Below are positions 8,801 through 15,311 of a DNA stretch of 49,215 nucleotides, in pieces; position 1 is the first letter of the stretch, and each line of letters begins with the position of its first letter. Origin of the DNA: CBDUQI01 sp965369325 (GTDB lineage: Bacteria > Pseudomonadota > Gammaproteobacteria > Steroidobacterales > JBCBZW01); assembly GCA_965369325.1 (NCBI GenBank), contig CBDUQI010000013.1, positions 1 to 49,215 of the forward strand, read 5' to 3'. The position numbers and the translations under genes were made by a program. The notes under the pieces are model-generated. The model worked only from the letters and a program-made list of their open reading frames with translations. It searched no databases and was not told the DNA's origin.

Positions 8801-8913
8801 GGATCGGTGACCAGAAATGCGTCGGCGCCGCCTTCTTTAACGCGCGTGATATCCAAATCATCGCGCATCACGGGCCAGCTGCCGCTGGTGCCTTTTGGTT
8901 CAGAGCTGAGCAA
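5878..8913 (-). CDS. PqqD-like / inactive M50-like / HlyD-like fusion protein
   Basis: A 1011-residue, four-part membrane protein. Residues ~16-100 resemble the PqqD-type winged-helix domain (FEFGDKDYFLLRCLDG). Residues ~100-330 are a disordered linker: a Lys/Ala-rich part, an acidic part, then Gly/Met/Arg repeats (~265-308). Residues ~345-605 are membrane helices matching the M50 part of 'putative peptide zinc metalloprotease' HlyD fusions. The HExxH site reads TQIAR (400-404), and the second motif, usually NPLxxxDGY, reads NPLMRNNNGY (497-506). Zinc and catalytic residues are therefore gone. After another helix (~680-693), residues ~705-985 form a HlyD-like adaptor with a lipoyl-like half motif and coiled coil. 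The start is TTG with GGGG nearby; an ATG at residue 16 is the alternative. It is downstream of the TPR-oxygenase. The likely role is substrate recognition and envelope export without proteolysis (inference). Confidence 0.85.
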   Translation of the reverse strand: MLSSEPKGTSGSWPVMRDDLDITRVKEGGADAFLVTDPRSGELFEFGDKDYFLLRCLDGRSGAEMTCHLFEQRFHTALSPDQLQAYIEMVSEWGLLKSAQQGSAPAGANPQAAGMQIQPELESDPDSVIPITTGTARAAGGKAGSKPAGGRQRHGGAQRQGAAKKAPPRPGREKMAKRAAQAQAAANAKPTRKDRTPEPEVVLRDEKVEPAQPASPSSGGANADYEQMLNSGLDDPMDDLDELSGAGFGADLGDGFGLDDDDLYGMGPGMGGGMGRGRGGGMGRGMGGGGMGGGYAGAMGHSGPMGMQMEPEPVFGSGFQDAEDQKHWSWFNPDGMFSLFASILRPFKFLAFILPLLVGVGAVTIYNNAGAFMQDFGQFRSPLTLFERLLFSLVTVNLITQIARGVICCGVGGNAYSFGIKMAFGLIPRFNTSLSGLSRLSRRDLLWVHGGPILVRLALFGGAACLWWMSRPSGTQMTAFALMLTVISLLSFVFSANPLMRNNNGYNLLTVLLDMPDLRQRANQALFRRGKGKGNGEGQGQQQQADPRNQLALRAYALASFAFLILILGFALILIARWLELNYQGTGVAVFVVLFLFLVLRFRAQITERRAQRLLEREEKRAQRMAEGQMSRGALARLPAAAGGGGANLPAQYDPNIARTGFPGAPQTPPAKPGNPFIRFGVLAVIAAIMLLPYDYQSGGPVQIMPMQQQELHAEVSGMLQGVRFDGGELVEQGTVIAEITASEETKGVQTTLASIAEQQAKLDELLAGPRPEDIALARQQLETAQVQSKFSTENAVRLKSIYEAGHIALDDYEEARKKDEVDKAEVQEARANLSRVRTGAHPKEIEAAEQKIAGLREELNYFEAQLARTQFVMPFDGRIVTINLKDKTGQYLNQGELFAKVENASSVRVQFKIPEADVGEVDIGGQAQVKIWAYPDQTFNGEVVDIAPAVDDGEQGNVVIVTTVIDNPDGVLKSGMTGFGKIDGGTKPVIVAFSRAIVRFFLIEFWSWLP

Positions 8914-9012
8914 GTAACCCCGCCTTGGGTAAACCCGGTTAGACCTGTTCTGCTGGTGCGCCAGACCGCATGCCGTAACGTGGGCCTAAACGGTCACCCC
9001 CCCAGACTTCAC

Positions 9013-9025
9013 ATAATGACATTAT
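9013..9025. promoter_or_regulatory. 13-bp palindrome, possible operator
   Basis: ATAATG-A-CATTAT is a perfect inverted repeat in the gap between the TPR-oxygenase gene and the PqqD/HlyD-like gene. It lies about 30 bases downstream of a possible promoter on the minus strand. It could be a repressor site, but no regulator at this locus is known to match it. Confidence 0.3.
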
Positions 9026-9054
9026 TTCGACGCGCATCAGATCGTTATGGGGGA

Positions 9055-9084
9055 AAAATAGCCTTTTTACAAGGGTGTTTGCAA
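9055..9084 (-). promoter_or_regulatory. Possible promoter of the PqqD/HlyD-like gene
   Basis: On the minus strand TTGCAA (9084-9079) and TATTTT (9060-9055) are 18 bases apart. Each matches the sigma-70 consensus only partly. The gap of 233 bases to the upstream gene makes an own promoter plausible, with a leader of about 135 bases. Confidence 0.3.
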
Positions 9085-9146
9085 GGAACCAGTTCCTCGG
9101 CAAACCCACCTGAATGTGTTTATTGACGCACCGCGACAAGATGGTA

Positions 9147-10781
9147 TCACGCGCCACGCTCGCCAAATAGCATCGTGACGTTTAAACGCCGGTTAAGCAG
9201 CCCTTCGCGAAAACTGAACTGATCCGTTTCGTGAATAAGATTAGATCGGAACAATACCAAGCGGTTGCAGCGGTATGGCACCACCACTTTTTCGCTGCCT
9301 TCCACATATTGACGCATTTGTGCCGGATGATTGTTATAGCGTTCAAAGTCCCACTCGAGGGGCGCCTCCCGAGTATAGATGATCAGACCACCGCTGGACG
9401 AATCAATGTTGGCGGAATCCGGGGTCAACCAGAAATTCAGGTTCATGGCTGCCGAATCCGCATGCAGTGTAATGCCCTCGCGCTCGCAATCGTAAATATA
9501 ACCCCACATCTGACGCAGCGGGTGTGCGCCAAGCAGATCCGGCAGCGCGGCTGTCAGCTCTTGCACCAGCGCGCCCAGCAGTGGCCCGGCGAAGCCATCC
9601 TGCATATAGGCACCGCTATAGCCACCGGCCTTGGCGTAATCAAACCAGAACGTGCTTCGGCGCAAGTATCGCTGCAGTGCACGCAGGCCGTCCGGGCTTA
9701 GAAAATCGTCAATCACGACAATACCGGGTGTCCGAGCCATGTACTGCGCGGTGATCCGCGCGCCATCCAGATGCCGGTTCAACATGCCGCTGGCGGGCGC
9801 TTCGCCGGCATCCAGGTACAGCAACCGATGGGTCAGATGTCCAATGGCGTCCATCTGCCGCGCGCTCAACTGCACGCGCCCAGGCCCGCCGCCCGCCGTG
9901 CGCACCTGAGCCACCACCTCACCGACCTGCGCTGGCGCGCCGGCCCACTGCGGCGGAAGCAGTTCCAGGCCCCGCAGATGCCCCAGTTGTTCCTGTAACA
10001 GCTTTAAACTATGCAGCGAGCTTTCGCGCGCCAGTGCCTCATCCGGGTCGCCGCGAAGTGCTGCTCCCTGGCGGTAGGCTTGCAAGGCCTGGAGCAACTG
10101 GCCATCACCAAGCAACGCCGTACCCAAATCACGCCACACCGCGCTGTCTGCTGGGCGCAGCGCGGCCAATTGGCGCAGCAACGCCGCGGCCTCGGCCCAC
10201 TGCGCCTGCTTTGCTAGCGCCGTCGCCAATCCTTCAATGGCGGCCTCCAGGCGCGGCTCGCGCGCCAGCACACGGCGGAAGTAGCGCTCAGCCATTGCCG
10301 GCTCACCGTGGGCACCACACGCCTGCGCTACCGTGCATAGCATGTCGGAGGAAACCTCTGCATGTGGCAACAGCCGGTCCAGCACATCCTGTGCCTGAGC
10401 CCGCTGGCCGGCTCCCAGCTCACTCAAGCCGAGGCCATACAGCCCGCGTGGATGGTCAGGCTGGAGGGTCACAAACCGCTGCCAGGCGTCCCGAGCCTGC
10501 CGGTGCTGGCCCACTTCCAGATACAGTTCGCCCAGCTGAGCATGCACTTCGGGAAAACTGCTGAGGCCCGCAGCCACTTGTACCAGCGTTTGCAGCGCCA
10601 ACGGAATATTCTGCTGCTGGCGCAGCTGGACGCCGTAGAAGAACTGAATCCGCAGGTCCTGTGGATAGCGCTGCAACAGATGTTGCAGCAAGGCCTGCGC
10701 CTCACTCAGGCGGGCAGCATCCTGCAGTCGGGCAACTTCGCCCAGCGCCCGTTCAACGTCTTGCCCCAAGTCCCGCGCCAC
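9147..10781 (-). CDS. TPR protein fused to 2-oxoglutarate/Fe(II) oxygenase
   Basis: A 544-residue product. Residues ~10-290 are tetratricopeptide-like helical repeats. Residues ~340-544 are a double-stranded beta-helix 2OG/Fe(II) dioxygenase with the full facial triad: His440 and Asp442 (THE H-x-D in ITLHADS) and His517 (LIHETD). Arg531 or Arg532 (RRLNVTML) is the 2-oxoglutarate binder. The enzyme should therefore be active, most likely a hydroxylase. TPR-fused members commonly act on proteins or peptides, and the TPR part would hold the substrate. The start is GTG with AGGAG 7 bases upstream. The PqqD/HlyD-like gene follows on the same strand after 233 bases. Prolyl, asparaginyl or other hydroxylation of a Gly-rich partner is a reasonable idea, not shown by the sequence. 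Confidence 0.88.
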   Translation of the reverse strand: MARDLGQDVERALGEVARLQDAARLSEAQALLQHLLQRYPQDLRIQFFYGVQLRQQQNIPLALQTLVQVAAGLSSFPEVHAQLGELYLEVGQHRQARDAWQRFVTLQPDHPRGLYGLGLSELGAGQRAQAQDVLDRLLPHAEVSSDMLCTVAQACGAHGEPAMAERYFRRVLAREPRLEAAIEGLATALAKQAQWAEAAALLRQLAALRPADSAVWRDLGTALLGDGQLLQALQAYRQGAALRGDPDEALARESSLHSLKLLQEQLGHLRGLELLPPQWAGAPAQVGEVVAQVRTAGGGPGRVQLSARQMDAIGHLTHRLLYLDAGEAPASGMLNRHLDGARITAQYMARTPGIVVIDDFLSPDGLRALQRYLRRSTFWFDYAKAGGYSGAYMQDGFAGPLLGALVQELTAALPDLLGAHPLRQMWGYIYDCEREGITLHADSAAMNLNFWLTPDSANIDSSSGGLIIYTREAPLEWDFERYNNHPAQMRQYVEGSEKVVVPYRCNRLVLFRSNLIHETDQFSFREGLLNRRLNVTMLFGERGA

Positions 10782-11000
10782 CCTGCCTCTCCTAAACCAT
10801 TGGTCAGAAAGAATAATTATCTATTGCTACGGCCCGCCAGCCTGCCGCCGCCTCGCCTCAATCCGGGCCCAGCCGGGCGAATGTTAGCAATGTACCGTAC
10901 GAACCGCGCCCGCTGAACGCTAGAGGCAATACTCAAGTTACGATGCCCCAGCGCCGACAGTACAGACATCTCCACTCATTGGCAGTTCTGAAGGATCACT

Positions 11001-12209
11001 ATGAACCGCTCTCCCGTGTTGTTCGTCGATGATGAAGACAACGTACTGCAAGGTATACGTCGCAACCTCTACCGGCAGTTCAAACTGGATACCGCGCTTG
11101 GGGGGCCCCAAGCATTGGAGAAAGTGCAAGCGCAGGCACAAAACGGCACGCCGTATGCTGTGGTGGTGTCGGATATGCGAATGCCCGGTATGAACGGCGT
11201 AGAGTTGCTGGAGAAGCTGAAACAGCAGTCGCCGGACATAGTAAGAATCATGCTTACCGGAAATGCCGACCAGGACACCGCAATCCAGGCCGTTAACCGC
11301 GGCGATGTTTTCCGCTTCCTGACCAAACCGTGCAAGCGCGAGTCCCTTGCCCAGGTGGTGGAGGCCGCGCTACGCCAGCATCAGCTCGTTGTCTGCGAGC
11401 GCGAATTGCTCGAGCGCACGTTGAGCGGGGCTATGCAAGCGTTAACCGACATCCTGGCAATTACCCGGCCCGAAGCCTTTGGGCGCACCAGCCGCCTGTC
11501 GAAGCATATGAAGCGCCTGGCCGACTGCTTTGCGGACGCCGGGCTGCCGCGCTGGGAGGTGGAAACGCTTGCACGGCTGTCGCAGGTGGGCTGCGTGCGC
11601 CTTAGCTCCGATCTGCTGGACAAATTGCTCGCCGGCGAGCAGATGAACGACGATGAACATCGGGACTATCAGGCCCATCCTCTACTGGGTGCAGAGCTCA
11701 TCCGCCATATCCCGAGACTGGAACGCATCGCAGAGGCCATCCTGTATCAACATAAGTGGTTTGATGGCAACGGCTTCCCGCAAGTGCCCCTGGCGGGCGA
11801 GCAAATCCCGTTGCTGGCGCGAATGCTGCACGTAGTGATCGCTTACGATGAATTGCGCAACACGGGAATGGCAACCGTCGAGGCGCTACAACGGCTGTCA
11901 GAGCAGCCGGGTCGGCTCGATCCGCAGGTGCTTGAGGCCTTCGGGCGCATTGTCGCAGGTGAAGACGGGCAGCCCACCCAAGAGCTATGGCCAGATCAGT
12001 TGGTGGACGGCATGACCGTGACCAGCGAGGTCTACACCTCGGACGGACACCTGCTGGTCTGCGACGGCATGCTCGTGACGCCCTCCATTCGCGAACATTT
12101 GCTGCGCTACCACAGCGACGGCAGCCTGATCGCCAGAATCACGGTAACAACCGCCCGCCCGGATCAGGTGCCCGAAATCACTGACGGCTGGGAGGAATGG
12201 AGCGCCTGA
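11001..12209 (+). CDS. Response regulator: receiver plus degenerate HD-GYP domain
   Basis: A 402-residue protein. Residues 1-120 are a complete CheY-like receiver: acidic pocket Asp10/Asp11, phospho-acceptor Asp58 (VVSDMRMPG), Thr86 and Lys109. Residues ~140-300 align with HD-GYP phosphodiesterases such as RpfG. The metal-binding HD of LLHDIGK reads LSQVGC here, and the GYP signature reads GFP in HKWFDGNGFP. Some other histidines (HPLLG, QHKWF) remain. The C-terminal ~100 residues match the usual tail of this regulator family. The loss of HD suggests it does not cleave cyclic-di-GMP but may still bind a ligand or partner. AAGGA precedes the ATG by a normal distance. The gene is divergent from the TPR-oxygenase. 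No kinase is adjacent. Confidence 0.88.
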   Translation: MNRSPVLFVDDEDNVLQGIRRNLYRQFKLDTALGGPQALEKVQAQAQNGTPYAVVVSDMRMPGMNGVELLEKLKQQSPDIVRIMLTGNADQDTAIQAVNRGDVFRFLTKPCKRESLAQVVEAALRQHQLVVCERELLERTLSGAMQALTDILAITRPEAFGRTSRLSKHMKRLADCFADAGLPRWEVETLARLSQVGCVRLSSDLLDKLLAGEQMNDDEHRDYQAHPLLGAELIRHIPRLERIAEAILYQHKWFDGNGFPQVPLAGEQIPLLARMLHVVIAYDELRNTGMATVEALQRLSEQPGRLDPQVLEAFGRIVAGEDGQPTQELWPDQLVDGMTVTSEVYTSDGHLLVCDGMLVTPSIREHLLRYHSDGSLIARITVTTARPDQVPEITDGWEEWSA

Positions 12210-12359
12210 CCTGGTTGGACTATCCGCCCCACGCGAACCGCCGGAGGGGTGCGGACACATTTGTGATTATTTCGTGACACTGGCTCGACCCCACTGGCTC
12301 AGTATCGTCTGCGCTGGATGGCCAGCATATAACCAACTAACAACTTTCAGGGGTTTACG

Positions 12360-13007
12360 ATGAAGAAGATTATTGCTGCAGCCGCGATGACGCTTGCCGT
12401 CAGCGGTCCGGCGCTTGCCGCCGATTTCGAAGTACGTGTTACGAACCTGACACTTGGCTCCAACTTCACACCGCTTCTGGTCGCTGCTCACACCCCCGGC
12501 ATCGCGCTTTACGAGCTGGGCACTCCGCCGTCAGCGGAAGTGGCCAACATGGCCGAAGGCGGCGACACCAGCGGCATCGAAGCCATCCTGGCCTCTGCCC
12601 CTGACATGGTTAGCGATTTCGGCAACAGCGGCGACCTGCTGGGCCCCGGCCAGTCAGTCAGCGTTATCGTTAGCGGCACTACCGTCTCGAGCCTCATCAG
12701 CGTGGTTGGCATGATGCTGCCCACCAACGACAGTTTCGTCGGCGCTGACGGCCTGCGCGCGCCGCGTGCGGTTGGGGCTACCCGTGATTACTTCGCCGTT
12801 GGCTACGATGCCGGCAGCGAGCCTAATGACGAAGACTGCGCCAACATCCCCGGCCCGACTTGTGGCGGCGCGGGTCCTAGCCCCGATGACGGCGGCGAAG
12901 GCTACATCCACGTCAGCCGCGGTATCGCGGGCAGCGACTCTCTGACTGCTGCCGGCTACGATTGGCGCAACCCGGTTGCGCGTATCTCGATCACCCGCCT
13001 TAACTAA
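12360..13007 (+). CDS. Secreted spondin-domain protein
   Basis: A 215-residue protein with a clear signal peptide (MKKIIAAAAMTLAVSGPALA, cut before ADFEV). The whole mature part matches the bacterial spondin_N domain: the opening VRVTNLT...FTPLLVAAHTPGIALYELG, then AEGGDT, LPTNDSFVG, EPNDEDC and the closing YDWRNPVARI. A Cys pair near residues 160-170 may form a disulfide. Spondin domains in bacteria are extracytoplasmic and may bind calcium or matrix, but their role is not established. AGGGG lies before the ATG. A Prc-type protease gene follows after a strong hairpin. Confidence 0.9.
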   Translation: MKKIIAAAAMTLAVSGPALAADFEVRVTNLTLGSNFTPLLVAAHTPGIALYELGTPPSAEVANMAEGGDTSGIEAILASAPDMVSDFGNSGDLLGPGQSVSVIVSGTTVSSLISVVGMMLPTNDSFVGADGLRAPRAVGATRDYFAVGYDAGSEPNDEDCANIPGPTCGGAGPSPDDGGEGYIHVSRGIAGSDSLTAAGYDWRNPVARISITRLN

Positions 13008-13020
13008 CCAACAGGGCAAG

Positions 13021-13040
13021 CCTGCCGCTAGCGCGGCAGG
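13021..13040 (+). terminator. Hairpin just after the spondin gene
   Basis: CCTGCCGC (13021-13028) and GCGGCAGG (13033-13040) pair perfectly with loop TAGC, 14 bases after the stop codon. No T-run follows. The right arm is repeated nearby (AGCGCGGCAGG again near 13060). Probably a 3'-end stabiliser or a weak terminator. Confidence 0.45.
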
Positions 13041-13106
13041 TGATTGCCCAACGCGCCAGCGCGGCAGGCGAGCCAGCCCCCTCCCGGCAAACCTGCTGCC
13101 GCTGCG

Positions 13107-13136
13107 ATGGGCGCACCACAGCGGTGGTGCGCCCAT
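13107..13136 (+). terminator. Very stable 13-bp hairpin upstream of the protease gene
   Basis: ATGGGCGCACCAC (13107-13119) and GTGGTGCGCCCAT (13124-13136) are perfectly complementary around the loop AGCG. It is the strongest hairpin seen in the window. It lies midway between the spondin gene and the protease gene and has no T-run, so it could be a transcription roadblock, a rho-assisted terminator or a regulatory RNA element. Confidence 0.5.
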
Positions 13137-13322
13137 TGACTCGCACCGCCTGTCCCGCCCTGGCAGTACGCGTGGCGCAATCTGCGCTAGGACGATCTCT
13201 GCGCGGCAAGGATACACACCCAGTCGATAGATCGGCGATCGCAGTCCTGCTAGCCTCATCCGCTTGTGCACATCACCGCTCAGGCAACTCATCCCGCACG
13301 CATGGCAATCGACCAACATCCG

Positions 13323-15215
13323 ATGAACACCACACAGGTCGCCCGAGGCCTGCTGGCGCTTGTGGCCACCGTGTACCTGGCCGCGCCGGCGGCATGGGCC
13401 CAGGACTCGCCTCCTGATCCAGCGCCGACGATGCAGCAGTGGCATCCCTTTGCGCTGCAGGCACTGCGCGATACGGCGGCCCAACGACACTATGCCCCGG
13501 CACGCATCGCGATGGCTGATGCCGGGTATGTCGCCCGGCTGGTGCAGGCGCTGGATCCCCAGGCCACCGTGCTGGATGACGCCGCTCGAACCCAGCTGAC
13601 CCGAACGCTAGGCGCACGGGCCCCCGGCGATTCGCAGGCCTGGGCACAGCAAGGGTTCGCGGCATACGCGGGATATCATGCGCAGGTGTTACGCTGGCTG
13701 CGCAGTGACCAGCTGGCCCGCCTGATCGACCAGGCGAGCACCTCAGTTCACCTGCCCCCGGCGTCCGATTCATACAATGCTGAAACGGCACAGGCGCTGC
13801 CCGCAGCCGCGACTTCCGCGCTCACCCAACGCCGCCTACTCGTGTTGCGCGGCGAGGCCCAGCAACTGGCCAGACGTGGTATTCGCGCAGAGCAGGTAGG
13901 AGCACTGTTACGCGAACGCTATCGCCAGCTGGCCGAGCGCCAGCGCCAGACCCGTGCCCGCGATGTCTTAAGTACCCTGGCCAACGCCTGGGTAAGCGCA
14001 CTGGATCCGCACAGCGAATACTACCCGCCTCGTGAACGCCGCCCACGCGAGAAGACCCGCGCACCATTGCAAGGGATTGGCGTGCAGCTCAAATATGATG
14101 GCAAGTTCATTGCGGTGCGGCGAGTGTTCGCAGGCAGTGCTGCCGAGCGCTCCGGGATGCTGACCCGCGGTGATCGCATCCTCGCACTGGCCGAGGGCGA
14201 AGCGCCGTTTGTCGACGTTGTCGGCTGGCCGCTGAAGCCGGTGGTACAACGCATGCGTGGCGCCCCCGGAACAACCATTCGGTTGCTGGCGCAACCCGCC
14301 CAGGGCACGCCGCAGATACCACCGCGCGTAGTATTCATTGAGCGCGACACCATCTCGCTCGAGCGCCAACGGCTCACGGAGCGGCTGGTGCTGCAGGACG
14401 GACAGCGCATTGGTATTTTGCAGGTGCCGGCTTTTTACGTGGACTATGCAGCCCTAGGCCGCGGCGATCCACGAGCAACGGCGGTCAGCCGCGATGCCCG
14501 CGCGGCCCTGCGGCGTCTGGCCGAACAGGATATCGCCGCGTTGCTGGTCGATTTGCGCGGCAACAGCGGCGGCGCACTAACCGAAGCGGTCGCCCTGAGC
14601 GGCATGTTCATCGATCAAGGGCCCGTGGTCCGCGTGCAGCACGGAGACGGGCGCATAGAGACCTTCGACGACAACGCGCCCGGCACCGTGTACGACGGTC
14701 CGCTGATGATTCTGGTCGACTGCGCCAGCGCTTCCGCCTCGGAGATTTTCGCCGGCGCCATGCAGGAGCATGCTCGTGCGACAATTGTTGGCGAGCGCAC
14801 CTACGGCAAAGGCAGCGTGCAAGAAACCCAGCCGCTTGAACTGCCCGGCCAGCCGCATGCCGACCTCGGCCGCTTCCGTCACACGATGGCCATGTACTTC
14901 CTCCCTAGCGGGCGCTCCACCCAACGAGACGCGGTGGTGCCGGACATTGCACTTGGCAATGCCTGGCAAAGCTGCCACCTCACGGAGCGAGATATCCCGC
15001 AGGCATTGGCAACGCAACGCATTGCCCCCGCGCCGATTCACGGCGTCCACAGCAAAGGCCCTCGCGCACTGTTGCCGTCGGTGCCGCAAATTGCCAAAGC
15101 GTTTGGTTCAACAAAAGGCGACCCTACGGCGGGCGATTTGCGCGAGCGTCAACGCGCGCACACGCTGCGCCAAGCGGTAGCTCTGCTAGCCAGAATGGCG
15201 CAGGATATTACATAA
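13323..15215 (+). CDS. Prc/Tsp-like carboxy-terminal processing protease (S41)
   Basis: A 630-residue periplasmic serine protease. The chosen ATG gives a good signal peptide (MNTTQVARGLLALVATVYLA..., cut after WA). A start 21 or 57 bases earlier is possible because there is no clear ribosome site. An N-terminal helical region is followed by a PDZ domain (GIGVQLKYDG to ~residue 330). The S41 catalytic core has DLRGNSGG, then the serine in SASASEIFAGAMQ and the lysine in YGKGSVQE, matching the Ser-Lys dyad of E. coli Prc (682 residues). The family trims or degrades periplasmic proteins from their C-terminus and controls peptidoglycan hydrolases. The neighbouring spondin protein is a possible client only by position. 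Confidence 0.88.
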   Translation: MNTTQVARGLLALVATVYLAAPAAWAQDSPPDPAPTMQQWHPFALQALRDTAAQRHYAPARIAMADAGYVARLVQALDPQATVLDDAARTQLTRTLGARAPGDSQAWAQQGFAAYAGYHAQVLRWLRSDQLARLIDQASTSVHLPPASDSYNAETAQALPAAATSALTQRRLLVLRGEAQQLARRGIRAEQVGALLRERYRQLAERQRQTRARDVLSTLANAWVSALDPHSEYYPPRERRPREKTRAPLQGIGVQLKYDGKFIAVRRVFAGSAAERSGMLTRGDRILALAEGEAPFVDVVGWPLKPVVQRMRGAPGTTIRLLAQPAQGTPQIPPRVVFIERDTISLERQRLTERLVLQDGQRIGILQVPAFYVDYAALGRGDPRATAVSRDARAALRRLAEQDIAALLVDLRGNSGGALTEAVALSGMFIDQGPVVRVQHGDGRIETFDDNAPGTVYDGPLMILVDCASASASEIFAGAMQEHARATIVGERTYGKGSVQETQPLELPGQPHADLGRFRHTMAMYFLPSGRSTQRDAVVPDIALGNAWQSCHLTERDIPQALATQRIAPAPIHGVHSKGPRALLPSVPQIAKAFGSTKGDPTAGDLRERQRAHTLRQAVALLARMAQDIT

Positions 15216-15257
15216 GCGCAAAGCAGCCCGTGCGCAGACGCAGATGATTTCCAACTC

Positions 15258-15277
15258 TGTGACCCAAATCGGTCACA
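15258..15277. promoter_or_regulatory. Inverted repeat upstream of the J/PilZ gene
   Basis: TGTGACC (15258-15264) and GGTCACA (15271-15277) are perfectly complementary with a 6-base spacer CAAATC. The outer half sites look like CRP half sites (TGTGA/TCACA), but they are 10 bases apart rather than 6, so this is not a normal CRP site. It lies about 35 bases before the start codon and could be an operator. Confidence 0.35.
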
Positions 15278-15311
15278 CAAACGTATTCCCGGCGCAGTAT
15301 TGGGGGTAGCT

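Noticed and set aside
5878..8913. Calling the fusion protein an active M50 zinc metalloprotease
   Set aside because: The HExxH and Asp positions are replaced (TQIAR, NNNGY), so protease activity is not supported.
13323..15215. Protease part of the Gly-rich system
   Set aside because: It matches general Prc-type periplasmic proteases and lies beyond a regulator and a spondin gene; no specific link is seen.
15258..15277. CRP/Vfr binding site
   Set aside because: Half sites fit, but spacing is 10 instead of 6 bases.
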